Shown here: positions 45,441 through 57,775 of the stretch, piece after piece
Layout of the letters: the number at the start of each line of letters is the position of its first letter
Numbering within the stretch: the stretch's first letter is position 1
NCBI RefSeq assembly: GCF_030445035.2
Contig: NC_080675.1
Span: 71,646,789 to 71,710,788, forward strand
Direction of reading: 5' to 3'
Length of the DNA: 64,000 nucleotides
Source: Dasypus novemcinctus
Lineage: Eukaryota; Chordata; Mammalia; Cingulata; Dasypodidae
Notes under the pieces: model-generated
What the model saw: the letters and a program-made list of their open reading frames with translations, nothing else
Database searches by the model: none
What the model was told of the DNA's origin: nothing
Program-made: the position numbers and the translations under genes

Positions 45441-48049
45441 GCAGATTGGTATAGGTGGAACTAACACCACAAATGCATGTGAAACTCTGGTTTACTTCTA
45501 CAGGTTTATTGTTCTAAAATCCTTTGAACCCTAATAACAGGACAATGCTCTAGCTGTGCTTAGAGTTGTCAGGGCCACATATAAAGTTGGACTTTTACAA
45601 TTAGCTATGTAGTGCAGCCTCCTGTTTTAGGGGAACTTGAAGTCCAAATGTTAAGTGACTCGTTTAGCTGCTGAACAAATAAGTTCTCCTTCAGTTGGGT
45701 TTCTGGCTCCCTCCAATTCAGTGATCTATCAGAGTTTTTGACCCCCTACTCTCTGGCCCAACTTCCATCACCTTCCAGAGTAAGCTATCCTCCTAACCCC
45801 CTTTCCAAGTAGTTTTAATATATATTTACTGTGGAGAAAATTTTGGTAGAACAAAGAAAATTCTGCCATTTTTATTAGAAAAATCAAAAGTGAGAAGGTT
45901 AAGTCATTACTAAATTTAATTTATGTTTTTTTAATAGAGACTATTATTATCGGGAATTAATTATAGATCAATAACTTTCCCTGATAGTACACAATTTTTC
46001 AAAATATCTAATGAAACCCTTTCTTAAATCAAAGAGAATGAGCTACTGAAGAGAATAATATGCTAGAAATAATTATTATAGCATTAAAATACTTTCCTTA
46101 ATAAAATAAATATGTAGATAAACTAATTTGTGATAAACAGAGAAAAAATTGAATTATTAAATGCCAAGTGGAGGAGGATTTGCAATCATTGCAATTTATT
46201 ATCTTGAGATACAAATAATGTTATTATGAATTGCCCCCAGAAATTAGACATCTTAGCTACTGGTTACCTTCCTATATAGCCCCATTAATTACTAAGCACA
46301 TGAGCCTTAGTTATTTTTGAAGGGCAGAAAACAACATATTATCTGACTAAATTCAGAAGCATGGAGCATAAAATTTCGGCTTTTAATGATTCTATAAGTT
46401 GAAGTCTTTCTGAGAATTGTATAGTGGTTGAATAAAAATTATTTATGATCTATTAATTGCATATAGAGAAATGTGTCCTATTATGAAGGTGATTTTTGAA
46501 AGCTATGGTTTCTTTTAACTTACTGAGCATCTATGTTGTTTCTAGGAATTGATTTAAATGTGGGGGATATTAGAACGAACAAAATAGAAAAATTTCTTGT
46601 CCTCAAAAATAGTTCATTGTGTAAACGAGAGAGGAAAGTATATTTATTTATTTATTTATTTATTTATTTATATACACACACACATACACAGGTAGGTAGT
46701 GATAATTTATCTAAAGACAATATGGAAATATGGAAAATATGGAATACCTTGACAGTCTGATGACCAGTTGAAAAGAACTGAATGGCAAGAGGCATTAAAA
46801 CTACACTTGGTACTAGGATGAATACAACAATCAATAATAGGTGATCCATACTTGTGAGGTCCCCACTGTGTCAGAGGAAAGACAGTCATGCTTAATTACC
46901 TGAGGCCAAGGTAGTAAATGCCATAGTGGGCAAACAAAGCCCTCAGAAGGGCTAGACACGGTAAAATGATTTTCATTGTGTGTAATGGAGAATGTTTTAT
47001 GGAGACTCCATTGATTGATGCAGGGTACTAGAGAAATGGTGAATATAAATATGAAGAGAATTTTAGGGGAAATAAACTATATAAAACATAAATTAAGAAA
47101 TGAGAATAATTCATAGTAGCAAGCCCAGTCTGCTGAATATTTATTTTATTTTATTTTTTTAGAAATAGCCAATATTGAACCACAGAAAATTTTAGCCTGT
47201 CATTTCTTTGGTCAAAAACTAAATGTGACAAAAATGAAAATGAATTTTCTCATGTTGTTTGTAAATTAACTAAACTATAGTCAGTATGATTATATTTAAA
47301 CCATAATCTTAAATCATATATCACGTTTATCTGTCTGGATAATGTAGAGATGATGAGCAAAATGATAAGGGGCTTTCTCTGTGGCAGTACCATTGCAGAA
47401 ATACCCATGACTATCATTAAGAGATATGTGTTTAGTATTGTTTTGATAGCAAACAGCTTGAGGGTGAAGGGGAGGATATTCAAATTTTGTTTACTTACTT
47501 CTAATTTAAGATGAGTATACATGCCTATTCTTATGCTTTCGAAAAGATACTGATCAAATTAAGTGATAGGAGTCATAAGATTCTTTAGCCAAAGCTTTAA
47601 ACTCTAGCCAGAATTTGGTTTTGATAAAGATATATGGGTTGTGTAAACTAAGAGAATAGAACCTAATACATAGGCAGATATCCATCTGGGTCCATTGACA
47701 TTAAACTGTAGGTCTTGTGGGTAAGGCGAATTATGCTAATATGTTGATGGTTATGCTGCTTTCTGTACTATGAAAATAAAGTCCTTTGTTTCACACCCAA
47801 AAGTCTTAAATCTGCTTTCAGTGTGGATTAACGTGACAGGGTATTATATAAGTTGTCAAAGAGGGTAAAATAGAAGATCCTTCACAATTTTTGACATGAA
47901 GTTAAAAGGATGTGTGAAGTGTTTCATAAGCATTACCTGATACACCACTCCAGACCTGATGATCAAAATGAGAGTAAAATTTGGGAATTTGAAATAATAT
48001 CAAGCTCCCAGGTAATTTTTATGCACATACTTTACCCAAATCATATTTT
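45441..48049. other. Unassigned sequence
   Basis: No gene recognised. An (ATTT)n stretch at 46,641-46,670 runs into (CA)n to about 46,691. Around 47,640-47,830 the phrase gaaaataaagtcctttgtttcac has a LTR or 3'-UTR flavour, but I could not place it. Confidence 0.35.
46641..46691. repeat. (TTTA)n(CA)n microsatellite
   Basis: About seven TTTA units followed by a short CA run. Confidence 0.95.
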
Positions 48050-49160
48050 TTTCTTTGTTAGAGATGTTGTTGGTTTACAGAACAATTATGCATAAAATAC
48101 AAGATTTCCATAAACCGTCCTATTTTTAACATGTTGTATTGGTATGGAACATTTGTTATAATTGATGATAACACAATTTTATGAGTGTTTTCTTAACTAT
48201 AGTACAATGAATTTAGGGTTCACTGTGTAGTGTAATTCCAGGGATTTTTTAAAAAATTTTACTCTGTTACCATATACACAATTAAACATTTCCCCCACTT
48301 AATCACATTCACATTTATATTTCAGTGCAGCTAATTAGGTTCACCATGTTTGCTACCCTTACCACCATCCATTATCAAAACATTTTCATAATTTCAAATA
48401 GGTACCCTGTACATTTGAAGACTTAACATACCATTCTCTCTCCTGTCCTATCTCCTGGTAACCTATGTTCTAGATTAGGACTCTATGAGTTTACTTATTT
48501 TAATGATTTCCAATCAGTGAGATCATATAATATTTGTCCTTTTATGTCTGGCTTATTTCACACAACATGATGCCTTCAAGGTTCATCCATGTTGTCAAAT
48601 GTATCAGGACTTAATTCCTTTTTACAGAATATTATATATCATTAACTGGTTGATGGACAATTGGTTTGCTTCCCATATTTTGGCAGTTGTGGATTATGCT
48701 GCTATGAACATCAGTGTGCAAATATCTGTCTGAGTCCCTATTTTCAATTCTTTACAGCAGAGGCCCTTAACAAGGGGTCCATAAACTTGAATTGAAATTT
48801 AAAAAAACATTATTCTTGTGGCGACATGTTGGTGTGGACATGATATGTTTACTAAATAATACATAGTATAGTGTGATGTTAGTAAGGGGTCCATGGTTTT
48901 CACCTGACTGGCAAAGAGGTTCATGGAAAAAAAGGTTAAGAACCCTGTGTTAGGGTATATATCTAGTAGTGGTTTCACTGGGTCATATTGTAGTTCTATA
49001 CTTAACTTTCTGAGGAACTGTCAAACTTTTTCCACAGTGACCACACTATGTAACATTGCCACTAGCAATCAATATGAACCTATTTCTTGACATCTTCACC
49101 AATACTTATTTTCCATTATTTTTAATCACAGCTATTCTAATGGGTGTGAAAATGTAACTC
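48050..49160 (-). mobile_element. LINE-1 copy E, 3' piece
   Basis: Minus-strand 3' UTR (ggtttacagaacaattatgc, cagtgagatcatataatatttg) and ORF2 C-terminal region. A MITE sits inside at about 48,765. The ORF2 sequence stops at about 49,160 (gggtgtgaaaatgtaactc) and continues at 51,365 (gatatctcttggttttgatctgc), because younger L1 3' ends are inserted between. Confidence 0.75.
48765..48955. mobile_element. hAT-like non-autonomous DNA transposon
   Basis: Imperfect terminal inverted repeats: cagaggcccttaacaagggg at the left and ggttaagaaccctg at the right, with an internal palindromic tendency (ggggtccat near both ends). About 190 bp, no coding capacity. It lies inside L1 copy E, whose sequence (ttctttaca..gggtatatatctagtagtgg) flanks it. 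Confidence 0.55.
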
Positions 49161-49164
49161 TTTT

Positions 49165-50950
49165 TTCTGAGTTAATTTTTTTTTTAATTTTAAAGATTTA
49201 GATTACATAAATGTCACATAAAAAAATACAGTGGAAAAAAAAATACAGGGGATTCCCATATACCCCACCATTTACCCCTCCCGTATTTTCTCCCATTAAC
49301 AACATCTTTCATTAGTGTGGTACATTTGTTACAACTGATGAACACATATTGAAGCATTGCTACAATCCATGGACTATAGTTTACATTATAGTTTATACTT
49401 TTAAGCACAATTTTTTATGTTTTGACAAATGTATGAGGGCTTGTATTCATCATTGCAATGTTGTGCAAGATAATTCCAATGTCTCCAATGTTCCCATATT
49501 ATACCTGTTCTTCCCTCTCCCTACCCTTAGAAACTCTGATGGTCACTGCCTTTATATAAGTGATACAAGTTCTTCCATTACTAGAGTAATCATAAGTCTA
49601 CTAAAGTCCATAGTTGCATTCCCCCCTTATGTTTGTTCATTCCTCAAACTTGAGGATTTGGGGATGGTGGTGCTCACTCTGTTTCTGATTCAGAGGGGCC
49701 TAGTTGCCATGGAGCAGATGGATGGAATTGACTTGCTTGCAGTTGTAGATATTCTGTTTTTTTGGATGGGTATTGTCCATCATCAACCTTTTGATAGTTG
49801 CCCTGGGTGAATCCAATGAACTGGAGAGAAGGTGTTGAAACTTCTGCTGAAATTCAGAGCTCAACTGGCATATGAATAGACTGAAGTTTTAAGTCTCTGG
49901 AACATATATTTAATGAATATAGTGCCAGTGAATTATAGGTTCAAATGAAAGAGGCAGAAGAGTCATGTGTAGGGACATTATAAATGAGTCTAACTCTGTT
50001 ATATTGATGAGCATATATTCCAAAGTAAGGCCCACTGACAGGGTACTGAATTCCTGAGATTGTTTGCCCTGCCTATAGTGTCTAGATGTCTCTAGAGCTC
50101 TCAGGAAATTAGCTGTCTGAGGCACTGTTTACTGTAGCAGTAAATGAGACCCTGCTGAGACATGCTTAAACATAACCTACAGAATGACATCCTGACTCAC
50201 TTTGAAATCTCTTAGCCATAAAACCTCATTTGTATTTAATATTTACCCCTTTTGGTCAAGGTCTCTTTCCAATTGCATTGCTAATTGGCACTTGGTAATA
50301 ATCCATTGGTGCCAGGAAGGCTCATCCCCAGGAGTCATGTCCCACCCCAGGGAAGGTAGTGAATTCATATGCTGAGCTTGTCCTAGAGAGGGGCCAAATT
50401 TGGGGAACAAGGAGGCTTCCAGATGGTAACTCTTAGGCAATATATAATACTAGGCTAAGTTTCAATTTCTCAAGAAAAGGCCCATAAGTACAACCATAAA
50501 TATCAGGGACCTAGTGTAATGGCTTGTCCTCCTATGCTAGGCACTGCCCATTTACTCAGGGGATTCTTACTACTCTGTTAGAGAATGTAGCAGGAATTCT
50601 CAGGATGGGAAGTGAATATTCTTTGGTTATTGTTTGGATCTCCACCCACTGAGACAATGCCCCATGACCACTTGAACATATCCATATGTCTTAGGGGCAT
50701 ACACCAGGTGCACCCCTCCCCACAAATACTCCCTTCACTGATATTCCCACCCCAGTGATTCTCCCCTGCCACCATTGTGACTCTTCTGCAATATAAAACC
50801 TCTCCAAAATCAAAGCTAAATAAATACACAAATAAAAATAGTAAGGAAATAAAATAATGATAATAACAATTAACATACAAAAATAAAAATATTTAAAAAA
50901 TTTTAAAGTACAATAAAATTATTTTCAATATTTTTCATTACCATAAGATC
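49165..50950 (-). mobile_element. LINE-1 3'-UTR fragment (5'-truncated insertion)
   Basis: A T-rich start (the poly(A) tail of a minus-strand insertion) followed by gatttagattacataaatgtc, cccatataccccaccatttac, and farther on ctcatccccaggagtcatgtcccaccccaggg: the long Xenarthran L1 3' UTR also seen at 7,690 and 60,505. No ORF2. Frames inside are not genes. Confidence 0.7.
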
Positions 50951-51029
50951 TATTATCTTTTATGTACAATGACAATTTCTTCCATATATTCCCCCAGTTT
51001 CTTATAGTTTTTGCTTTATCTTCAAAGAT

Positions 51030-51364
51030 ACTTCACATTAGAGAAAAGTCACATAGTGAATATAGGGGATTACCATATACCCCAAACCCTCCCACCTTTA
51101 TCCCTCTCCACTATTAATAACAGTTTATATGTGTATGGTACATTTTGTTACAATTAATGTACAAATATTGAAGCATTGCTACTAACCATGGTTGATAGTT
51201 TACATTATGTTTTTCATTTTGCACTAGACACTTTTATAGGTTTTCACAAAATTGAAAATGGCTTGTATCCATCATTTCAAGATAATGAAGAACAATTCCT
51301 ATGTCCTATGTTCCATCTAGTCTATTCTTCTCTCCCACTCCCCTCAGAACCTATGGTATCTCTT
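51030..51364 (-). mobile_element. Second LINE-1 3'-UTR fragment
   Basis: The 3'-UTR sequence begins again (ggggattaccatataccccaaacc, gaagcattgctactaacc), so this is a separate or rearranged insertion next to the first. It ends where copy E's ORF2 resumes. Confidence 0.6.
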
Positions 51365-54300
51365 GGAACATAGATATCTCTTGGTTTTGATCTGCATTTC
51401 CCTAATGGCTAATTATGTTGATCATTTATGCACATGCTTACATGCTTTCTGGCCATATATATATCTTCTTTGGAAAGATGCCTATTCAAGTCTTTCTGCC
51501 CATTTTTAAGTGAAATGATTTTCTTTTTATTAAGTTGAAGGATTTCTTTATATATTCTGGATAGTAATCCTTTAATGGGATATATGTTCCCAAATATTTT
51601 CTCCCTTGTGTTGGTTATTATTTTACTTTCATGATTAAATCTTTTGAGGATCAAATGTTTTAAATTTTGATGACATCCTATTTATCTAATTTTCTTTTGT
51701 TCCTTGCCCTTGAGAAGTAAAGTCTAAGAAAACATTGACTAATGCAAGATGCTGAAGATGCTTCCCTACATTTTCTTCTAAGAATTTGATAGTTCTAGCT
51801 CTTATGTTTAAGTGCTTGATAAAATCTGAGTTGACTTTTTTCCTGTGGTGTGAGGCAGTTTCCTGCTTCTTTTGAGGATGTGTGAATGGAGATTCAGATT
51901 TTACAGCACCAGTTACCAGAGACTATTCTTTCCCAACTGAGTGGTCTTTGTCTCCTTGTCAAAAATCAGTTGGGCATAAATGTGATGGTTCATTTCTGAG
52001 ATCTGAACTCAATTCCATTGGTCTGCCCCTGTGTAAATACCATGCTTCTTTGGTTATTGTGATATTGTAATAAGCAGTAAGACCAGGAAATGTGAGTCCT
52101 TAAGCATCACTCTCATTTTTCAAGATGGCTTTAGCTATTTGGAGTGCCTTATCCTTCCACATAAATTTGATAATTGACTTTTCCATTTCTACAAAGAATT
52201 TTGTGTAATTTCGATTTGGATTGCATTGAATCAGTAAATCATTTTGAGTAGAACTGATATCTTAACAATATTTAGTCTTCTAAGCCATAAACACAGAATG
52301 CCTTTTCATTTATTTAGGGCTTTGTTAATCTCTTTTAGCAGTATTTGTAGTTTTCTGTGTACAAATCCATTGCATCCTTTGTTATATTTACTCCTAGATA
52401 TTTGCTTCTTTTAGTTGCTATTGTAATGGTATTTTTTTTTTTTCTTAATTTCTTCTTCTTATTCTTTAATATTCTGCTTGGTTACAGAAACACAACTGAT
52501 TTTTGTAAAGTTGATCTTGTACTCCACCACCTTGCTGAATTCATTTATTAGCTTTAGGAGGTTTGATGTGGATTTTCAGGACTTTCTATATATAGAATCA
52601 AGTCATCTGAAAACAGTGGAAGTTTTACTTCTTCCTTTCCAATTTGAATGCTTTTTATTTCTTTTTATTGCCTAATTGCTCTGACTAGAACTCCCAGTAC
52701 AATGTTGAATAGAAGTGTTGACAGTGGGAATCCTTATCTTCTTTCAGATTTTAGAGTGAAAGTTTTCATTCTTTCACCATTAAGAAGGATTTTAGTTGTT
52801 GGCTTTTCATATATGTCCCTTATCATGTTGATGAAGTTTCTTTCTATTTCTATTTTAAGTATTTTTATAAAGAAGATTTGCTGTTTTTTTTTTCCTAATG
52901 CCTATTCTGCCTAAGTGAGATGATCTTGAGATTTTTTCCCGCCATTATGTTAAAGTAGTGTATTACATTAATTTTCTTATGTTGACTCATCCTACAATAC
53001 TTGGAAAAAATCCTACTTGATCACAATGTGTAATTCTTTTACTATGCTTTTGGATTTGGTTTGCTGTATTTATTGTGGATTTTGCATCTACATTCATAAG
53101 AACATAAGAGATTTTGGTATGTAGTTTTTTTTCCTTGTGATATCTTTATTTGACTTGATAGAAGTGTGATGTTGGCCCACAAAAATGATTTAGAGAATGC
53201 TCCCACCTCTTCAATTTTTGGAAAAGTTTGAGCAGATTCAGACTTCAGTCTTCTTGGAACTTTTGTAGAAATCCACTGTGAATCCAACTGGTCTTGGGTT
53301 TTTCTTTGTTGTAAGATTTCTGATGACTGAATCAATTCTCTTTACTTGTAATTGTTCTGCTATGATCTTCTATTTCTTTTTGACTCAATGTAGATAGTTT
53401 GCATGTTTCTGAGAATGTGTCCATTTCATTTAAAATTATCTATTTTATTGGCATACCATTGTTCATAGTATCTTTTTCTTCCTTTTTATTTCATCGGGGT
53501 AGTAGTAAGGCCAAAAAATGCCCCTCTTTACATTTCTAATTTTAGTTATTTTTATCCTCTCTCTTTTGTTTTCCTTTGTCAATATAGCTAAAGGTTTTTT
53601 AATTTTATTGGTCTTTTCAAAGAAGCAACCTTTGATTTTGTTGATTCTATTGTATTTTTTTCTAGTTCATTTATCTCTGCTTTAAACTTTGTTATTTATC
53701 CCATCTGCTCACTTTGAGTTTAGTTTGCTCTTTTTATAATTCTTCTAGTTTTGAGGTTAGGTCTCCAATTTGAACTCTTTCCTTTTTTCTAATGAAATCA
53801 TAAAGATCTATAAATTTTCCTCTCAGCACTGCCTTCACTACATCCCCTAAGTTTTAATATATTTTAATTTCATTTCCATTTACTTCAATACATTTCCAAA
53901 TTTTGCTTCTTATTTCCTCTTTAATCCACTGATTGATTAAGAGTGAGTAGTTTAATTTCCACATATCTATGAATTTTCCAATTCTCCCTGTTTTTTATTT
54001 CTAGCTTCCTTCTGTTCTGGTCAGAGAATATACATTGTAAGATTTCAGTATTTTTGAACTTTTTATAAATTATTTTGTGACCAAACATATGGTCTATCCT
54101 AAAAAAATGATCCATGTGCACTTGAAAAAATGTGTATCCTGTTCTTGCTGTGTGAAGTATTCCATATATATGCTTGCACAATCTAGTTGGTTTAGAGTCT
54201 CTACATTCTGGTGATTCTTTATTGATCTTTTGACTAGATGTTCTATCCATTATTTAAACTGGTATATTAAAGTCAATTACTATTAATGTAGAACCATCAA

Positions 54301-54922
54301 TTTCTCCCTTCAAAACTGTCAATAATTCTTCATATATTTTGGAGCTCTGCATATGTTGGTATGTTTGATGGTGTTCAAGAGGTATCTACAGCAATTCTTG
54401 CTTTATATAATTCTTTGTTCTTTGCTCTTTCTGCTCCTCATCCTGACTCATTTCAAGGGTTTGTCTTTTGTTCATTAGCTATTTCTTCTTCCAACTCCAA
54501 TCTGTTCTTGAAAAACTCTCCTAAGAATTTCTATTTCAGTTATTATTTTCTTCAATTCCAGTAGTTCTGTTTCGTTCCTATTAAAAATGTACATCTCTTT
54601 CTAAGAGTCTCATATTGATCATTCATTGTTAGGATATCTTTTAGTTCTTTCTATATATTTTCCTTCATCTCTTTGAACATTTTTACTGTCATACGTATTT
54701 TTTTAAAATTTTTCAGGATGTCCAAATTCTGGTCATCTTCACTGGTGTTTTGTGAAATTTTACACTTTTCATTTGTATGGGTCATCATTTTCTGTTTGTC
54801 TTGCACTGTTTTGTTGCTCACTGTACATTTTAATATTTTAATTTGTTACTTCTGGGATTTATTCCCTGAGATGTCTGTTTCTTGATTTTGTAACAAAGTG
54901 GTGATAAGATAGAAGTTTTCTT

Positions 54923-55424
54923 TTTCTTTTTTTTGAAAGATTTATTTATTTATTTATTTATCTCCCGTCTGCCCCAAGCCCCCTGGTTTTCTGTTCTCTG
55001 TGTCTATTTGCTGTGTCTTCTTTGTCCGCTTCTGTTGTTGTCAGTGGCAGGGGAATCTGTGTTTCCTTTTGTTGCATCATCTTGCTGCGTCAGCTTTCCA
55101 TGTGTCCGGCACCATTCCTGGGCAGTCTGCACTTTCTTTTGCACTGGGCGGCTCTCCTTATGGGGTGCACTCCTTGTGCATGGAGCCCATTCCTGGGCAG
55201 GCTGCACTTTCTTTCCCACTGGGCGGCTCTCCTTACAGGGTGCACTCCTTGTGCATGGGGCTTTCCTACGCGGGGGACACCACCGTGTGGCAGGGCACTC
55301 CTTGCGCGCATCAGCATTGCACATGGGCCAGCTCCACACGGGTCAAGGAGGCCTGGGGTTTGAACTGCGGACCTCCCATGTGGTAGACAGATGCCCTAAC
55401 CACTGGGCCAAGTTCTCCACCAAA
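54923..55424 (-). mobile_element. DAS-III SINE with internal duplication
   Basis: Minus-strand armadillo SINE: poly(A)/ATTT-rich tail at the low-coordinate side, body with the gggcggctctcctta phrase, and tRNA-like head at 55,330-55,420 (gggtttgaactgcggacc, a B-box-like site). It is bracketed by the exact 14-bp duplication atagaagttttctt (54,909-54,922 and 55,425-55,438). A 75-bp segment is tandemly duplicated (cattcctgggcag at 55,113 and 55,188). Open frames of 100-190 codons across it are not genes. Confidence 0.9.
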
Positions 55425-56211
55425 ATAGAAGTTTTCTTGAGCTTTAAGCCCTCCTACCAGGAAGGTCTGCCCAAAGTAAATGCAATGTTTAGGGTTTTCC
55501 TGTCTTTCTGAGCCTCTGGCTTGTCCTGGACTTCTGCGTGTTAGTTGTTTTGGAGTTACAGAAGTTTGATTGTCCCCTCTGTTTCCCAGGAGACAGACTT
55601 ACCCCTCCCGGGTGTTTGAAACTGGCAAGCCTTTGCCCCAGGCTATCAGCCTCTATTGTTTCTTAAAGTCCTTTCATTGTCTCATGGTGCTTTTGCCAGA
55701 AAGCAAATTCTTGTAGGAGGGGAACACTGGAGAAGACTTTTCCAAGTCACTTTTACCAGCCAAAACAGGGTCAGGGATCCAAGAAAATGCTGCAGACCAG
55801 CTCCAAAGTGTTCTTGAGAGGGAATCAGAAAGGAAACCAAGACCTTCTTCCATTGTCACCCAAAACTGAACTTTCTTGGCCTGCCCAGCAAATGCAGCCC
55901 TTCAGCTAACTGTTCCCTGCAGCCCTGAGGAAGCATAGTGTCTTTAAGTCTCCTCTGCCACTGCCTTTGTCCAGGACAGGTTGAAACAATGGCTGCCGCT
56001 GCCTTTGTACAGAGTAGGTTGAAACAGTGGCCGTGCTCAGAGCCAGGCCCCCAGCAAACTGAAGTTGCTAATCAAAAGCCATAATAAGTGATCATCTGTA
56101 TCTACCCTGGTCTTGGGGAAGAGGATTTTAAGCCCCCTTTCAGTCACCAGTGAGCTAACCACAAGTGGACTGCACAATGGCCTGCCACTAGAGTGCGGGA
56201 TATGCACTCTT

Positions 56212-57558
56212 TTTATTTTTATTTCATTTTTATTATTTTTTAAATTTATTGAAATATATCACTCGTACATAAACATACATAAACAATAAATGTATAATAG
56301 CTGTGAACTTACAAAACAAACATATATAACATCAAACAAACATATGTAACATCTCAACCTACCACCAATAACTTGCATTGTTTTTAAACCTTTTTAACTA
56401 ATGATTAAGGAGCACTGTCAAAATATTACTACTAAACAAAGTATTTTTCCCCTCACCAATCTGATTATTATTATCTTCATATCATTTATATATGAACATA
56501 TATAAATAATTAAGTGTATAGTAAAAGTTGTGAACTTACAAAACATCATACAGGAATCCCATACATAAACCCTCCACCAACACCTTGCATTGTCATGAGA
56601 TGTTTGTTACAAACTATGAAAGAACACTGTCAAAATCTTACTATTAATCATAGTTCTTATCTTAAATTTGGTGTGTAGAACAATCCATTCAACAAATGGT
56701 GCTGAAACTATTGGACATCCATAGCTGAAAGAAGGAAAGAGGACCCCTATCTCACACCTTATCCAAAAAGTAACTCAAAATAGATCAAAAAACTAAAAAC
56801 AAAACAAAAACCATAGAACTTCTAGAAGAAATTGTTGGAAAATATCTTCAAGACCTGGCGGTAGGTGGTGGATTCTTAAAGGAGATAGGAGAAGGAGTGA
56901 GTGGACTACTGATGTTTAATGTATGTAGAAGTTTTAATTGGCTTTACTGTAAAATTGTGGAAATGTATAGAGTGGATGGTAACACACAGTAACAGCTAGT
57001 TTATAAATGGGGATGTGACTGAAAATGGTAGTCTAGTTATGTAAATGCCAATTGACAGAATGCTTGAGAATAATCTAGGAACTGGATAGCACAGTAAACC
57101 AAGAGGTACATGAGAATTGTGGCTGATGATACAGATGCAAGAATGTCCTTTGTTAGCTAGAACAAATGTATATCACTACTGCAGAGTGATGGAATGTGGA
57201 GAAGCATGGGAAAAATACAGCTGGAGTGACCTATGGACTGTGGTTAGTAGTAATAATACAATATTCTTGCATCTATGCAAAAGATGTACTGTGTTGATAC
57301 TGAGGCAGTATGGAAAATGTGAGTCAAATGTACACTATGGACATAGCAATAATCAGATGATATTATTTTCACTGTAGCAAATGACACGCCACATTGTGGT
57401 GTGTTGATGGAGGAGTGTAGTTATTTGGGAATTCTGCACATGTGCAAGATTGTTTTACAAGTTTACAACTTCTATCATAAAAATATATTTAAACAATAAT
57501 AATAGGGTGAATTGGGGGAAAAACACACCAAATGTAATATAAGAACTATGATTAGCCA
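56212..57558. mobile_element. Twin-primed (inverted) L1/HAL1-type insertion
   Basis: Bounded by the 13-bp duplication gatatgcactctt (56,199-56,211 and 57,559-57,571). The low-coordinate half (to about 56,658) is 3' UTR on the minus strand with an A-rich tail; the other half is in the plus orientation and carries an ORF2 remnant (56,660-56,930, matching the reverse complement of 11,990-12,250) followed by upstream 3' UTR. The two halves meet at ataagaactatgatta, present in both orientations (56,641 and 57,541). That is the footprint of twin priming. Confidence 0.7.
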
Positions 57559-57775
57559 GATATGCACTCTTAATCACTGTGCAGAGTGAGCAATGTGCTG
57601 TTCCTTAAAATAATTTATTAGCCTCTTCCTCCCACTCTTGCTTGGATGCTGTAAAGTGTTCTTGGGCTTTCAGAGCTTCAAAGTAGTTTTTTGGACAGTT
57701 CCTTCCTGTTTAACAGTATTAATAGTTACGAAGGAAGGTCTGAGTCCTGAAGCTCCTTACTCTGCCATCTTCCCA

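Larger units (their letters stand above)
51365..57775 (-). mobile_element. LINE-1 copy E, main piece (ORF2, ORF1, 5' UTR)
   Basis: Minus-strand ORF2 from 51,365 to about 54,350 (aaacagtggaagttttacttcttcc, tccaatttgaatgc, ccacatatctatgaattttcc), then ORF1 to about 54,900, then 5' UTR to about 57,775 (ctctgccatcttccc, complement of the start). It is littered with stops. A DAS-III SINE (54,923-55,424) and a twin-primed insertion (56,212-57,558) interrupt it. Confidence 0.75.

Noticed and set aside
47640..47830. Possible LTR or mRNA 3' end (gaaaataaagtcctttg)
   Set aside because: An AATAAA alone is not enough; no terminal TG/CA ends, partner sequence or target duplication was found.
55330..55420. 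tRNA-like sequence
   Set aside because: It is the tRNA-derived head of a SINE (likewise at 18,873 and 63,895); mutated and without a full cloverleaf, so no tRNA gene was called.
54933..55511. 192-codon plus-strand frame and antisense 111-codon frame
   Set aside because: They lie within a DAS-III SINE with exact target duplications; the repeated peptide blocks come from the 75-bp SINE duplication.
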